From Gemmatimonadaceae bacterium (GTDB taxonomy: Bacteria > Gemmatimonadota > Gemmatimonadetes > Gemmatimonadales > Gemmatimonadaceae): DNA of 50,018 bases. A program made the translations under genes and the position numbers. Location: contig WYBP01000021.1 in the NCBI GenBank assembly GCA_011525845.1, positions 1-50,018 of the forward strand. Direction: 5' to 3'. The notes beneath the pieces are model-generated. The model did no database searches, had not been told where the DNA came from, and saw nothing but the letters and a program-made list of their open reading frames with translations. Of the stretch, positions 38,480 through 46,010 are shown piece by piece (the stretch's first letter is position 1; each line of letters opens with the position of its first letter).

Positions 38480-38832
38480 CACTGGCTCCGGCCGCACGCG
38501 TCGGCCCGCGCTAGATCCGTGGCCCCCTCGGTCTGGTCGAGGGGCAGGGTCATGAACCGCTCGACGCCCGTCGTCGTCAGATCGACCACCTGATTCAGCT
38601 CGATCTTCGCGGTGCGGCCGCCGATCAGCTTCTGATCGAGCCGGTAGCGCTCCGGCGGTGTCTTCCCGGCCCGCGTGAGGATCTCGCGGCCCGTGATCGT
38701 GGAGGTCTCGACCACGATGTGGGTCTTATCCACGCGGATCCGGTACTGCTGTCCCGCCGGCGGGGTGCGCCCCGACTTGGCGTAGGTCTCGACGTCGATG
38801 GTTTCGACGCCCGCGTTCATGTGCGTGTCCAT
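38476..38832 (-). CDS. Multiubiquitin-domain protein (ubiquitin-like modifier)
   Basis: A 118-residue protein with one ubiquitin-like beta-grasp domain: YRIRVDKTHIVVETSTITGREIL, RAGKTPPERYRLDQKL and VDLTTTGVERFMTLP, matching the Multiubiquitin (PF14452-type) family. Only one domain copy is present although the family name refers to tandem copies. After the domain there is a 25-residue tail without a Gly-Gly end, which the JAB domain downstream may process. An in-frame ATG at 38820 is an alternative start. It is the first gene of the operon, and a GTAACGC-type motif lies 65 bases upstream. Confidence 0.85.
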   Translation of the reverse strand: MDTHMNAGVETIDVETYAKSGRTPPAGQQYRIRVDKTHIVVETSTITGREILTRAGKTPPERYRLDQKLIGGRTAKIELNQVVDLTTTGVERFMTLPLDQTEGATDLARADACGRSQW

Positions 38833-38896
38833 CTCTCGATACTCCGGTCTAGGGTGGTAGCGGGCGAAGGTTGTGGTCGCCCTGTCTCTCGCCGTA

Positions 38897-38916
38897 CCAT
38901 TCCGGAATGCGTTACA
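38897..38916 (-). promoter_or_regulatory. GTAACGC-type motif (copy D) upstream of the ubiquitin-like operon
   Basis: On the minus strand the sequence is TGTAACGCATTCCGGAATGG. It matches the copies before the sigma and HTH genes at TGTAACGC and at the C-GAA/GAATGG part with the same spacing. It lies 65 bases before the multiubiquitin ATG. The centre CATTCCGGAATG is a perfect palindrome. Confidence 0.55.
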
Positions 38917-38964
38917 GCACGGGGGCTCCGACTCCCGCACCCAGCGGGACCTGGCGCATCGGGC

Positions 38965-38984
38965 TGTGACGCCCAACCGAATGG
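38965..38984 (+). promoter_or_regulatory. GTAACGC-type motif (copy A) upstream of the sigma gene
   Basis: TGTGACGCCCAACCGAATGG. One base departs from GTAAC. It overlaps an inverted repeat CCCAACC-GAAT-GGTTGGG (38972-38989), with a 7-bp perfect stem, so it could also be a protein-binding palindrome or RNA hairpin. Confidence 0.5.
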
Positions 38985-39023
38985 TTGGGTGGACCCCCGA
39001 CAGGCGCCTCGGTGGCCGGGGGC

Positions 39024-39043
39024 TGTAACGCCTCGGCGAATGT
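39024..39043 (+). promoter_or_regulatory. GTAACGC-type motif (copy B) upstream of the sigma gene
   Basis: TGTAACGCCTCGGCGAATGT, 80 bases before the sigma-factor ATG and 40 bases after copy A. Same orientation as the gene it precedes. Confidence 0.55.
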
Positions 39044-39122
39044 GACAGTGTCCGACGCCACCGCGCCGCCGAGGCCCGGTCAGGCGCACCCAAAACCGTG
39101 CAAGACATACGAGCGCACATGA

Positions 39123-39809
39123 ATGTGGTCCCCAACGCCACCGCCTGAGTTCTTCGATCTGGTCCAGCAGGGCGACCGCCGATCGACTGCCGAGTTCGTG
39201 GACCGGTACACGCCGGTCGCGCTGGCGTATCTGCGGGTGAGCTTCGCGCGCATGAGCGAAGCGGAGCACGACGAGCTCGTGCAGGACGTTCTCCTCGAGG
39301 TCATCTCCAATCTCCGGAAGTACGACCGCACGAGGCCATTCAAGGCTTGGTTTCTCACGATCACCAAGCGGCGGGCGCTCGATTTCATGGAGCGCCACGC
39401 TGGGGAGTGGGTGCAGGGAGAGTCTGGTCTGGTCCCCACACACGTCTCCTACGAAGCGGCGATGGACGAGGATGGGCCCGAGGCGCTGCAAACGCAGATC
39501 CGAGAGGCAACAGCTACAGACGCGGCCTTGGGTGTTGACGCGGGGGGAGAGGAGGGTGGGGCCGATGCGCAAGCGCCGGTCGGCTCGCTGACCTCACGGG
39601 TGCCCGCGCTGCTTGACTGGATGGCATCGCTGAGCCCGGAGGATCGCGTGCTGCTGGATCGCTACAGGCTCGTTGCGTCGTGGGAGGAGGTAGCGGAGCG
39701 GCTTACCCGCCTCGGCGACCCCGTGTCGCCCGGAACCGCGAGGGTTCGGGGGCACCGCCTAATCGCGCGCGCCAAGAGGGTCTTGGCCGGCGGCTCAGGC
39801 GACGGCTGA
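39123..39809 (+). CDS. ECF-type RNA polymerase sigma factor
   Basis: A 228-residue sigma-70-family protein. Region 2 spans about residues 20-100: VDRYTPVALAYLRVSF, EHDELVQDVLLEVISNLRKYDRTRPFKAWFLTITKRRALDFM. An acidic variable linker (~110-150) follows, then region 4 (~160-225): LSPEDRVLLDRYRLVASWEEVAERLTRLG and TARVRGHRLIARAKRVL. No obvious anti-sigma gene of the usual membrane type follows; the next gene is a soluble HTH protein. Because two copies of the GTAACGC motif precede it, it may transcribe its own gene and the flanking operons. Confidence 0.85.
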   Translation: MWSPTPPPEFFDLVQQGDRRSTAEFVDRYTPVALAYLRVSFARMSEAEHDELVQDVLLEVISNLRKYDRTRPFKAWFLTITKRRALDFMERHAGEWVQGESGLVPTHVSYEAAMDEDGPEALQTQIREATATDAALGVDAGGEEGGADAQAPVGSLTSRVPALLDWMASLSPEDRVLLDRYRLVASWEEVAERLTRLGDPVSPGTARVRGHRLIARAKRVLAGGSGDG

Positions 39810-39823
39810 GTGGGACGTCGGGG

Positions 39824-39843
39824 CGTAACGCCCACCCGAACGC
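39824..39843 (+). promoter_or_regulatory. GTAACGC-type motif (copy C) upstream of the HTH gene
   Basis: CGTAACGCCCACCCGAACGC, between the sigma gene stop and the HTH gene ATG (85 bases before it). A second partial block, CAAACGAATAGC, follows 28 bases downstream. Confidence 0.5.
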
Positions 39844-39927
39844 GTAGATACCCAAACGAATAGCTCCGACCCGTGGACGGAAACTCCGTCACAATGAGCA
39901 CGGCACTCGAACACGAGAGCGCATACG

Positions 39928-40728
39928 ATGATGAAGGATCGGAAGGACCCCGGGACGGGGGAGAAGCAGGACGAGAGGGCCGAGCAGGTCGCCCACAGGG
40001 CCGAGGCATCCGTCAACGACGCGGACAACGCCGGGGCGCACGACGCCGGGAGTCGGAGCGACACAGATCGTAGGGTCGAGGGGCTGCTTCGGATCATCGG
40101 GTTGCAAGACGGCAACGATCGTGAGCTAACGGAAGAGGAGGCAGAGCTGATCTTTGACCTCGCGGAGGCGGAACCAGTCTCCGAGGAGCGGCTCGCCCGC
40201 ATCCGAGAGGGCGTCCTCCGGCGGCGGTTCGGGACGACGCCGGTTGCAACTGAATCCTCGACCGAGGCATCGCCTGTCGTCGCGTCGTCTATCGCCGAGG
40301 CGCAGGTGGCTAGCGTGAAGGCTCCGTCTGAGCCCGCGTCGGTGCGGCCGAGCCTCGTGCGCCACTGCAGTTCGCTCAATCTCAGGCTAGCCGACGTCGC
40401 CACGGAGCTGCACTTAGACTCGCAGACGCTCTTCGAGCTGGATCGCGGTGCCGCCCGAGAGGTGCCACGGGCGCTGATCGCTGCGGCTGCCGCGACGCTC
40501 AGGATAGACCGTGGTGAAGTGGCGCGCTGCCTGGCCCCGGGTCATAGAGACGTGCCGCGGATGGCCGCACATGGCCGACGTGGGGCCAAAGTCGCCGAGC
40601 CAGCCACTCTACGCGACTTCCTCGAGATCATCGAGGCCAGCAAGCTGGGTGAAGAAGTCAAGCGGCACTGGCGTCAGGTGGTCGCCGCCGAGAGTGAAAG
40701 CATCGCACAAGCGCCCGAGCAGTCCTGA
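39928..40728 (+). CDS. Putative XRE-like HTH regulatory protein
   Basis: A 266-residue soluble protein. Residues 1-50 are charged and disordered-looking. Residues ~60-95 form an acidic helical segment (GLQDGNDRELTEEEAELIFDLAEAEPVSEERLARIREGVL). Residues ~145-205 resemble a Cro/C1-type helix-turn-helix: CSSLNLRLADVATELHLDSQTLFELDRG, AREVPRALIAAAAATLRIDR. The C-terminal ~50 residues are helical. No family is recognised with certainty. It sits between the sigma gene and the ImmA-helicase gene, so it could be an anti-sigma-like or ImmR-like repressor whose level is controlled by the adjacent metallopeptidase domain. Confidence 0.6.
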   Translation: MMKDRKDPGTGEKQDERAEQVAHRAEASVNDADNAGAHDAGSRSDTDRRVEGLLRIIGLQDGNDRELTEEEAELIFDLAEAEPVSEERLARIREGVLRRRFGTTPVATESSTEASPVVASSIAEAQVASVKAPSEPASVRPSLVRHCSSLNLRLADVATELHLDSQTLFELDRGAAREVPRALIAAAAATLRIDRGEVARCLAPGHRDVPRMAAHGRRGAKVAEPATLRDFLEIIEASKLGEEVKRHWRQVVAAESESIAQAPEQS

Positions 40729-40753
40729 TCCATCTTCACGCGGACAAGAGATT

Positions 40754-43700
40754 GTGAGCTCCGTTCTTCATACTCCCGCCGCCATTCGAGCAGCTGCTCG
40801 TCGCGCCCGCGCTGCCGCGACCGCTCGGGTTGGTGTCGGCAAGGGGGCTGAGTCGCTCGACGCCGTCATCGAAGCCGCGATTGAGCTGGCCGACCTCAAT
40901 GTCATCTCGTGCGCGCCGGGGTCGGACCTCCTGCAAGGTGCTCGTGGCAGGTTCGATGGTCTCCGGCGCGTCATTGTCCTCGACGAGACCCTCACCGACG
41001 AGGAGCGACGCTTCACACTCGCTCATGAGCTCGGGCACACGATGCTCGACCTCATCGACCCTGAATGCGGTGGGGTGGATCTAAACGGGCCGATCCTCGA
41101 CGTCTTTCCACTCGGCGAGCAGTACGTCACTGGCTACGGTCCGCGACAGCAGGTGGAGATCAACGCCAGCCTGTTCGCTGCGGAGTTCGTGTCCCCACTT
41201 GAGCTGGTCCGTTCGGAGTTCCTGAGTGGGCGATCGGCCTCGGACATCGCTGAGGCGCTAGGCGTCTCGACATCGGTAATCTACGGCCAGCTCACCGCCG
41301 CATTTCTCAGCGCGGAGGGCGTGCGCACAGCAACTGCGCCCGACCAACACGACAACGACGCCCCGCCGGTCGGACACGCGCCACAGTCGTTCGATCTCGA
41401 CCCCCGTCAGCAGGAAGCTCGGGATGCGAATCCCGGACCGACTGCGGTCTCGGCGGGTCCAGGCACCGGCAAGACGCGGACGCTGACCGAGCGCGTGGTG
41501 CACCTGATCCGAAACCGACAGGCGCTACCCGAGGGCATCCTCTGCCTGACCTTCTCGAACATGGCGGCCGCCGAGCTTCGTGAGCGCTGCGAGCGCGCGC
41601 TGGGGCCAGCTGCGCGTCAGGTTCGGGTGCAGACCTTCCACGCGTTCGGGCTGGATCGGCTCCGCGACTACCCAGACCAGGCCGGCGTTCGCAACGATGT
41701 GACACTGCTTGATCGGCTCGACGCCGAGGATCTGCTCGACCGACATCTCACGCAGCTCAAACTCGTCGAGTACCGCCACATCGGCGACCCCGGTTTCTAT
41801 CTTCCATCGATCCTCGACGCGATCTCCGCGGCGAAGGACGAGATGGTGGGCCCGGATCGCTACATGGAGCTCGCGCGCGCCACTGCCGCGTCCGCGCAGA
41901 GTGGCGATGACAAGGCCCAGAAGGCGGCGCGCCGGCATGTGGAGGTGGCACACGTCTACGCCAAGTACGAGACCCTCCTGCAGCAGCACGGCGCTGTAGA
42001 CTTCGGGGACCTAATCTATCGCGTGGTGCGCCTGTTCGAGTCTCATCCGGAGGTGGCCACCGAGGTCTCCGACGGCTACCCGCAGATCCTGGTCGACGAG
42101 TATCAGGACGTGAACCGCGCGTCGGCCCGGCTGCTCCAGCTGCTTCGTCCGAGTGGCCAAGGGCTCTGGGTCGTCGGCGACGTCCGGCAGGCCATCTACG
42201 CCTTTCGTGGAGCGTCGGCGCGAAACCTCTCCGACTTCGCCCAGGACTTCCCCGCTGCCGGGGAGCCGGTACCGCTCGTACGGAACTACCGATCGGCGCC
42301 GGAACTGCTTCGACTCTTCAGTTCCGCAGCGAAGGAGATGCGGGGCGCGGAGAGTTTCTCCGCTTGGGAAGCAAGTCGCTCAGGGGCTACAGGCCGCGCG
42401 GTCTTCGGCACCGCCGACGACGAGGAGGCAGAACTCTCGGCGATCGTGGATTGGATCAACCACTCGGTCGCGGCAGGGCGACCGTTTGGTGCGCACGCCG
42501 TGCTCTGTCACCGGAATGCGGATGTGCCGCTCGTCGCGCGCGCGCTTGAGCAGCGCGGCGTCCCGGTTGCGAACTTCGGCGACTTCTTTGAACGCGACGA
42601 GGTACTCGACCTGCTCTCGCTCCTCTCGTACGTCGTCGAGTGGGGAGCGACCGCACTTCCGCGCGTTCGTACGTGCGGTCCGCACACCCTTAGCGACGCC
42701 GACTTTCAGGCGCTCCTCGCCGCAGCGCTTCGCGCCCACGGCGGGCTCCCCGCCGTCCTGAACGCCGCGACTCCACCCGACGGCATGACGGAGGACGCGT
42801 TTCGCCGTTCATCGACCGATTGGCGCATGCTCTCGAGCTTCGCGTGTCGCCACGAGGTGTGGTCGTTCTTTGCGGGCTACCTGTTCGACGACGGGCGCTT
42901 CCTCCGCCACATCGTCGCGACGGATACGGCCCACGCTCGCGCACAGCAGCTCGCCATCGGGCAGCTTCTGCTCATGGCGCGGGCATTTGATGCACGAGAG
43001 CAGAAGGTCGTTCCTGCGATGGAGGTCGGGGGAGCGACGGCAGACGCCGTGGACTTCCTGAGGAGCGAGTCACAAGTTGCCAATAGCCTCGCGCGTAAGC
43101 GATCCTTCCTCAGCTTCATGCGCCGGCTCTGGGCAGCGCGTGATCGCCGCGTGCCGGTGCCGGCCAGCGCACTCGACGCGGTGCACGTCGGCACCGTGCA
43201 TGGCGCGAAGGGGCTCGAGTTTCCCGTTGTGTTCCTCCCCTTCCTGGTCGAGGGTCGATTCCCCTTCAAGGCGCCGCACGATCACGCCCCTCCCCCGTCA
43301 GGGATGCTGCCCCATGATCCGGTCGCGGAGGACGCCGAGCTCGAGGCGTTGTTCTTCGTTGCGATGACTCGCGCTCGAGACGAACTGGTGATAAGCCACG
43401 CCATCAGCTACACGGGCAAGCCACCGAAGCTCTCGCGGCTGCTTCGACTCATCGCACCGGCCCGGGAGCAGGCATGGTTCGAGGAGCAACACTGGCCGTC
43501 ATCGACTGCGGGCGCCAGCGCGACAGAGCCGGCGAGCGAGCCGCGTGAGGTGACTTCTCTTCGGTATAGCGAGTTCGAGACCTTCATCAAGTGCCCTCGC
43601 CGGTTCTACTACCGGCACGTGCTCAACCTGCCGGAGCCCGACAGCGGGAGCGCCTATCTCCGGTACCACAGTGTGTCTCGCGAGATGATTGAGTGGATGG

Positions 43701-44281
43701 ACGAGGCACATCGCGCTAGTGCCATGCCGAGAGAGTGGTCGGTCGTGCAGGACCATTTTTCTGAACGCTGGCAGACGCGTGGTCCTGTCGATCATGTGCA
43801 CGAGGCATTCTATCGGGAGGTGGCGATCGAGAACGTGCGCCAAGCGTGGGAGCGTCGCCTAGGAATGGCGCCGGCGGCCGAGTGGGACCAGGCTCCCATG
43901 GGGCTGGTGTCCACCGCAATCGAAGGCGTGACCATAAGCATCCCGGTGAGCATCAGTCGGGACGAGGGCGGTGTCGTGCGCCTCGGACATGGGTACTTCC
44001 GACCCCGGAAGGCGACGACGGATCACCTTGAGCATCGTTTCGCGCTGCTTAGACATGCAACGGCGGCCGCCACCCCAGGGCGCACCGTTCAGGTAGAGGC
44101 GCACTACCCGGAAGAGGTGGTGGCGCTGAACGCGCTCCGAAGGGACGCGGAGCAGCGGCGGATCGACGACGTGCGTGAGGCGGTCCAGAGTATCCGCGCC
44201 GGCCGGTTCCCAGCCGAGCCGAGTGAGGACCGCGACCGGGAGTGTCCTCGCTGCCCGTACGGCACCATCTGCCCGAGGTAG
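40754..44281 (+). CDS. ImmA/IrrE metallopeptidase - UvrD/Rep helicase - Fe-S PD-(D/E)XK nuclease fusion
   Basis: A 1175-residue protein with three activities in one frame. (1) Residues ~10-190: an ImmA/IrrE-type zinc peptidase with LAHELGHTMLD (His91, Glu92, His95), followed by the IrrE-like segment EINASLFAAEFVSPLELV. (2) Residues ~215-880: a superfamily 1A helicase with Walker A AGPGTGKTRT (Lys240), Walker B VDEYQDVN (Asp448, Glu449), VVGDVRQAIYAFRGA, VGTVHGAKGLEFPVV and VAMTRARDEL. (3) Residues ~935-1175: a nuclease with RYSEFETFIKCPRRFYY and a four-Cys cluster (Cys947, Cys1164, Cys1167, Cys1173) spaced as in AddB/Cas4. GTG 40754 follows the HTH gene by 25 bases; an upstream open frame overlaps that gene and is ignored. 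Confidence 0.9.
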   Translation: MSSVLHTPAAIRAAARRARAAATARVGVGKGAESLDAVIEAAIELADLNVISCAPGSDLLQGARGRFDGLRRVIVLDETLTDEERRFTLAHELGHTMLDLIDPECGGVDLNGPILDVFPLGEQYVTGYGPRQQVEINASLFAAEFVSPLELVRSEFLSGRSASDIAEALGVSTSVIYGQLTAAFLSAEGVRTATAPDQHDNDAPPVGHAPQSFDLDPRQQEARDANPGPTAVSAGPGTGKTRTLTERVVHLIRNRQALPEGILCLTFSNMAAAELRERCERALGPAARQVRVQTFHAFGLDRLRDYPDQAGVRNDVTLLDRLDAEDLLDRHLTQLKLVEYRHIGDPGFYLPSILDAISAAKDEMVGPDRYMELARATAASAQSGDDKAQKAARRHVEVAHVYAKYETLLQQHGAVDFGDLIYRVVRLFESHPEVATEVSDGYPQILVDEYQDVNRASARLLQLLRPSGQGLWVVGDVRQAIYAFRGASARNLSDFAQDFPAAGEPVPLVRNYRSAPELLRLFSSAAKEMRGAESFSAWEASRSGATGRAVFGTADDEEAELSAIVDWINHSVAAGRPFGAHAVLCHRNADVPLVARALEQRGVPVANFGDFFERDEVLDLLSLLSYVVEWGATALPRVRTCGPHTLSDADFQALLAAALRAHGGLPAVLNAATPPDGMTEDAFRRSSTDWRMLSSFACRHEVWSFFAGYLFDDGRFLRHIVATDTAHARAQQLAIGQLLLMARAFDAREQKVVPAMEVGGATADAVDFLRSESQVANSLARKRSFLSFMRRLWAARDRRVPVPASALDAVHVGTVHGAKGLEFPVVFLPFLVEGRFPFKAPHDHAPPPSGMLPHDPVAEDAELEALFFVAMTRARDELVISHAISYTGKPPKLSRLLRLIAPAREQAWFEEQHWPSSTAGASATEPASEPREVTSLRYSEFETFIKCPRRFYYRHVLNLPEPDSGSAYLRYHSVSREMIEWMDEAHRASAMPREWSVVQDHFSERWQTRGPVDHVHEAFYREVAIENVRQAWERRLGMAPAAEWDQAPMGLVSTAIEGVTISIPVSISRDEGGVVRLGHGYFRPRKATTDHLEHRFALLRHATAAATPGRTVQVEAHYPEEVVALNALRRDAEQRRIDDVREAVQSIRAGRFPAEPSEDRDRECPRCPYGTICPR

Positions 44282-44669
44282 GAGGCCCGCGTACCGCGTG
44301 CGCGCATTAGCAACTGGAAGTCAGCCGAGGCTGCAGGGGACGACCGCTCAGCGACATGACCCGGCCGAGCATCGTCCCAGAAGGTGACTGCGCGGGTTAG
44401 GAGACGGCGTAACGGGATGCCGAGAAAGTCGGTGTCCGCGGGCGTATTGGGGATTGCTACCGGTTTGTCCCTTGATGCACGGCGGAAACGTTCTGCGGAG
44501 AAGCCTCACGGTCCTATTTGGCGGCGTCAGCGCCGTTGTTTGGGCGCGCGAAAGTGCCGCGGGCCTGGGGTCAGGCCGGCATGAGATGCTGCAGCCTCAC
44601 CGGGATATACGCGGCGCGCGCGAAGGTCACGATCTCGTCGACAAGCGACGAGTGATGCTTCACTCTTTG
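44282..44669. other. Intergenic stretch with a possible truncated minus-strand gene
   Basis: About 390 bases between the helicase stop and the left end of the IS3-family element. On the minus strand, right at the IS end, a frame reads RVKHHSSLVDEIVTFARAAY, continues IPVRLQHLMPA and stops at about 44578. It has protein-like composition but no start before the element, so it may be the 3' remnant of an interrupted gene. I do not recognise it. Copy E of the GTAACGC motif also lies here. Confidence 0.4.
44408..44427 (+). promoter_or_regulatory. Weak fifth GTAACGC-type motif (copy E)
   Basis: CGTAACGGGATGCCGAGAAA keeps GTAACG and CCGA at the same spacing as copies A-D but differs elsewhere. It lies 127 bases after the helicase gene and before the insertion sequence, with no obvious gene directly after it, so it may be a chance match or the promoter of a gene lost to the insertion. 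Confidence 0.25.
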
Positions 44670-44752
44670 TGAGGGTCCCCCCGCCGCTCCCTCCAGTTGA
44701 TGCTTGACTCCTGGGCCCCACCGGTCGTCTTCGAGGCGACCAAGGAGCTCAG

Positions 44753-45019
44753 ATGAAGAAAGCCCGATTCACGACGGAGCAGATCATCGCGATCCTGCAG
44801 GAGCATGCGGCCGGCGCCGCCCCCGCGGAGTTGGTGCGGCGCCACGGGATCTCGCGCCAGACGTTCTACAGCTGGAAGAAACGCTACGGCGACCTCCAGG
44901 TGAGCGACGCCAAGCGGCTCAAAGCGTTGGAGGATGAGAACGCACGGCTGAAACGGCTTGTCTCCGAGCAAGCGCTCAATCTCCAGATCCTGAAGGACGT
45001 GTTGGGAAAGCACTCGTGA
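44753..45019 (+). CDS. IS3-family transposase OrfA
   Basis: An 88-residue protein with the IS3 OrfA helix-turn-helix: MKKARFTTEQIIAILQEHAA, GISRQTFYSWKKRYGDLQVSD, followed by the leucine-zipper-like LKALEDENARLKRLVSEQAL. It binds the element ends and is needed for OrfAB formation. The stop overlaps the orfB start region (GTGA at 45016), where programmed frameshifting normally makes the full transposase. Confidence 0.95.
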   Translation: MKKARFTTEQIIAILQEHAAGAAPAELVRRHGISRQTFYSWKKRYGDLQVSDAKRLKALEDENARLKRLVSEQALNLQILKDVLGKHS

Positions 45020-45858
45020 CTACCGGCGAGCGCCGGGCGGTGGTCACCGATGTGCGGGGGCGCTACGAGATCAGTGAACGCTTTGCTTGCCGCGCGCTCG
45101 GGTTCGAGCGTTCGGTGATGCGGTTCGTGCCGCAACGACCGGTCGTGGACGCTCCGCTGCGCGAGAAGCTCTGCGCGCTGGCCGCCGAGCATCTGCGCTG
45201 GGGCATTCCGCGTCTGCACTGGCGCCTCCGACGGGACGGCTGGCTCGTGAACTACAAGCGCGTCGAGCGCGTCTATCGCCTTGAGGGACTGGCGGTCCGG
45301 CGCCACAAGCGGAAGCGGCTCGCGGTGCCGCGGGTCCCCCGTCCGATCGCCGTGAGCCCAAACGACACCTGGAGCCTCGACTTCGTCAGTGACCAGCTCA
45401 GCTCCGGGCGGCGATTCCGGTGCCTCACCCTGATCGACAGCTGCACCCGGGAGTGCCTCGCCATTTCGGTGGCGTACAGTCTGCCGAGGACCGCCGTGAT
45501 CGTGGCGCTCGACGCGATTCTCGGCGTCCGCGGGCGGCCGACGCGGTTGTCGCTCGACAATGGCAACGAGTTCCGCAGTCGCGTGTTCGACGCGTGGGCC
45601 GCTGATCGCGGCATCACCTTGCAGTTCATTCAGCCCGGCAAGCCCGAACAGAACGCGCACGTCGAGAGCTTCAACGGGACGTTCCGCGATGAATGGCTCA
45701 ACCAGCACTGGTTTCACGCGCTGCTCGATGCCCAGTTCCACATCGAGCGCTTCCGCCGCGACTTCAACAGGGCCCGTCCGCACGAGGCCTGCCGCCCCTT
45801 GACCCCGCACGAGTACGCCCAGACCTTCACCACACCACTCGCCCAGCTTTCAGCCTAG
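45016..45858 (+). CDS. IS3-family transposase OrfB (DDE integrase)
   Basis: A 280-residue rve-type DDE transposase. N-terminal ALGFERSVMRF and HLRWGIPRLHWRLRRDGWLVNYKRVERVYR are the HTH_21-like part; the catalytic core shows Asp in WSLDFVSD, Asp in LSLDNGNEF and Glu in HVESFNGTFRDEWL, with the IS3 spacing. Length is normal and no frameshift or stop interrupts it. It starts at GTG overlapping the orfA end. Confidence 0.95.
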   Translation: MTTGERRAVVTDVRGRYEISERFACRALGFERSVMRFVPQRPVVDAPLREKLCALAAEHLRWGIPRLHWRLRRDGWLVNYKRVERVYRLEGLAVRRHKRKRLAVPRVPRPIAVSPNDTWSLDFVSDQLSSGRRFRCLTLIDSCTRECLAISVAYSLPRTAVIVALDAILGVRGRPTRLSLDNGNEFRSRVFDAWAADRGITLQFIQPGKPEQNAHVESFNGTFRDEWLNQHWFHALLDAQFHIERFRRDFNRARPHEACRPLTPHEYAQTFTTPLAQLSA

Positions 45859-45886
45859 AACTGGAGGAGTGGCGGGGGGACCCTCA

Positions 45887-46010
45887 CGACCGCTTCTGCT
45901 GCAGCCGCTCCAACTAGAAGGGTTGGGCGGGGCGTCCGCAACCAACTCATGCCATCACGGACGCCTCGCCCAACCCAATCCGCACCTGCGGCTGTCGGCA
46001 GCAAGCGTCG
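45887..46010. repeat. attC-like repeat 3 between the IS and the first cassette-like gene
   Basis: On the plus strand it ends with GGCTGTCGGCAGCAAGCGTC (45989-46008), related to the blocks of the other two repeats, and begins with a degenerate counterpart CGACCGCTTCTGCTGCAGCC. Between lies a long stem (GGTTGGGCG-GGGCGTCCG against CGGACGCCTCGCCCAACC, about 45918-45977). It starts right at the 3' side of the gene ending at 46011, as an attC follows its cassette gene; the IS right end abuts it. Confidence 0.5.

Larger units (their letters stand above)
44670..45886 (+). mobile_element. IS3-family insertion sequence (IS407-like group)
   Basis: A 1217-bp element with orfA and orfB in overlapping frames and terminal inverted repeats. 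The left end TGAGGGTCCCCCCGCCGCTC matches the inverted right end TGAGGGTCCCCCCGCCACTC over ~20 bases with one mismatch, and both continue into CTCCAGTT. Flanking bases TTTG and CGAC do not form a target duplication. Both genes look intact, so it may still be active. It lies at the border between the helicase locus and the cassette-like genes, and the right end abuts an attC-like repeat. Confidence 0.9.

Noticed and set aside
40511-40753. N-terminal extension of the ImmA-helicase protein to an upstream ATG
   Set aside because: The extension lies inside the HTH gene in another frame and reads as Arg/Ser/Pro shadow sequence; the GTG at 40754 begins just before the conserved domain.
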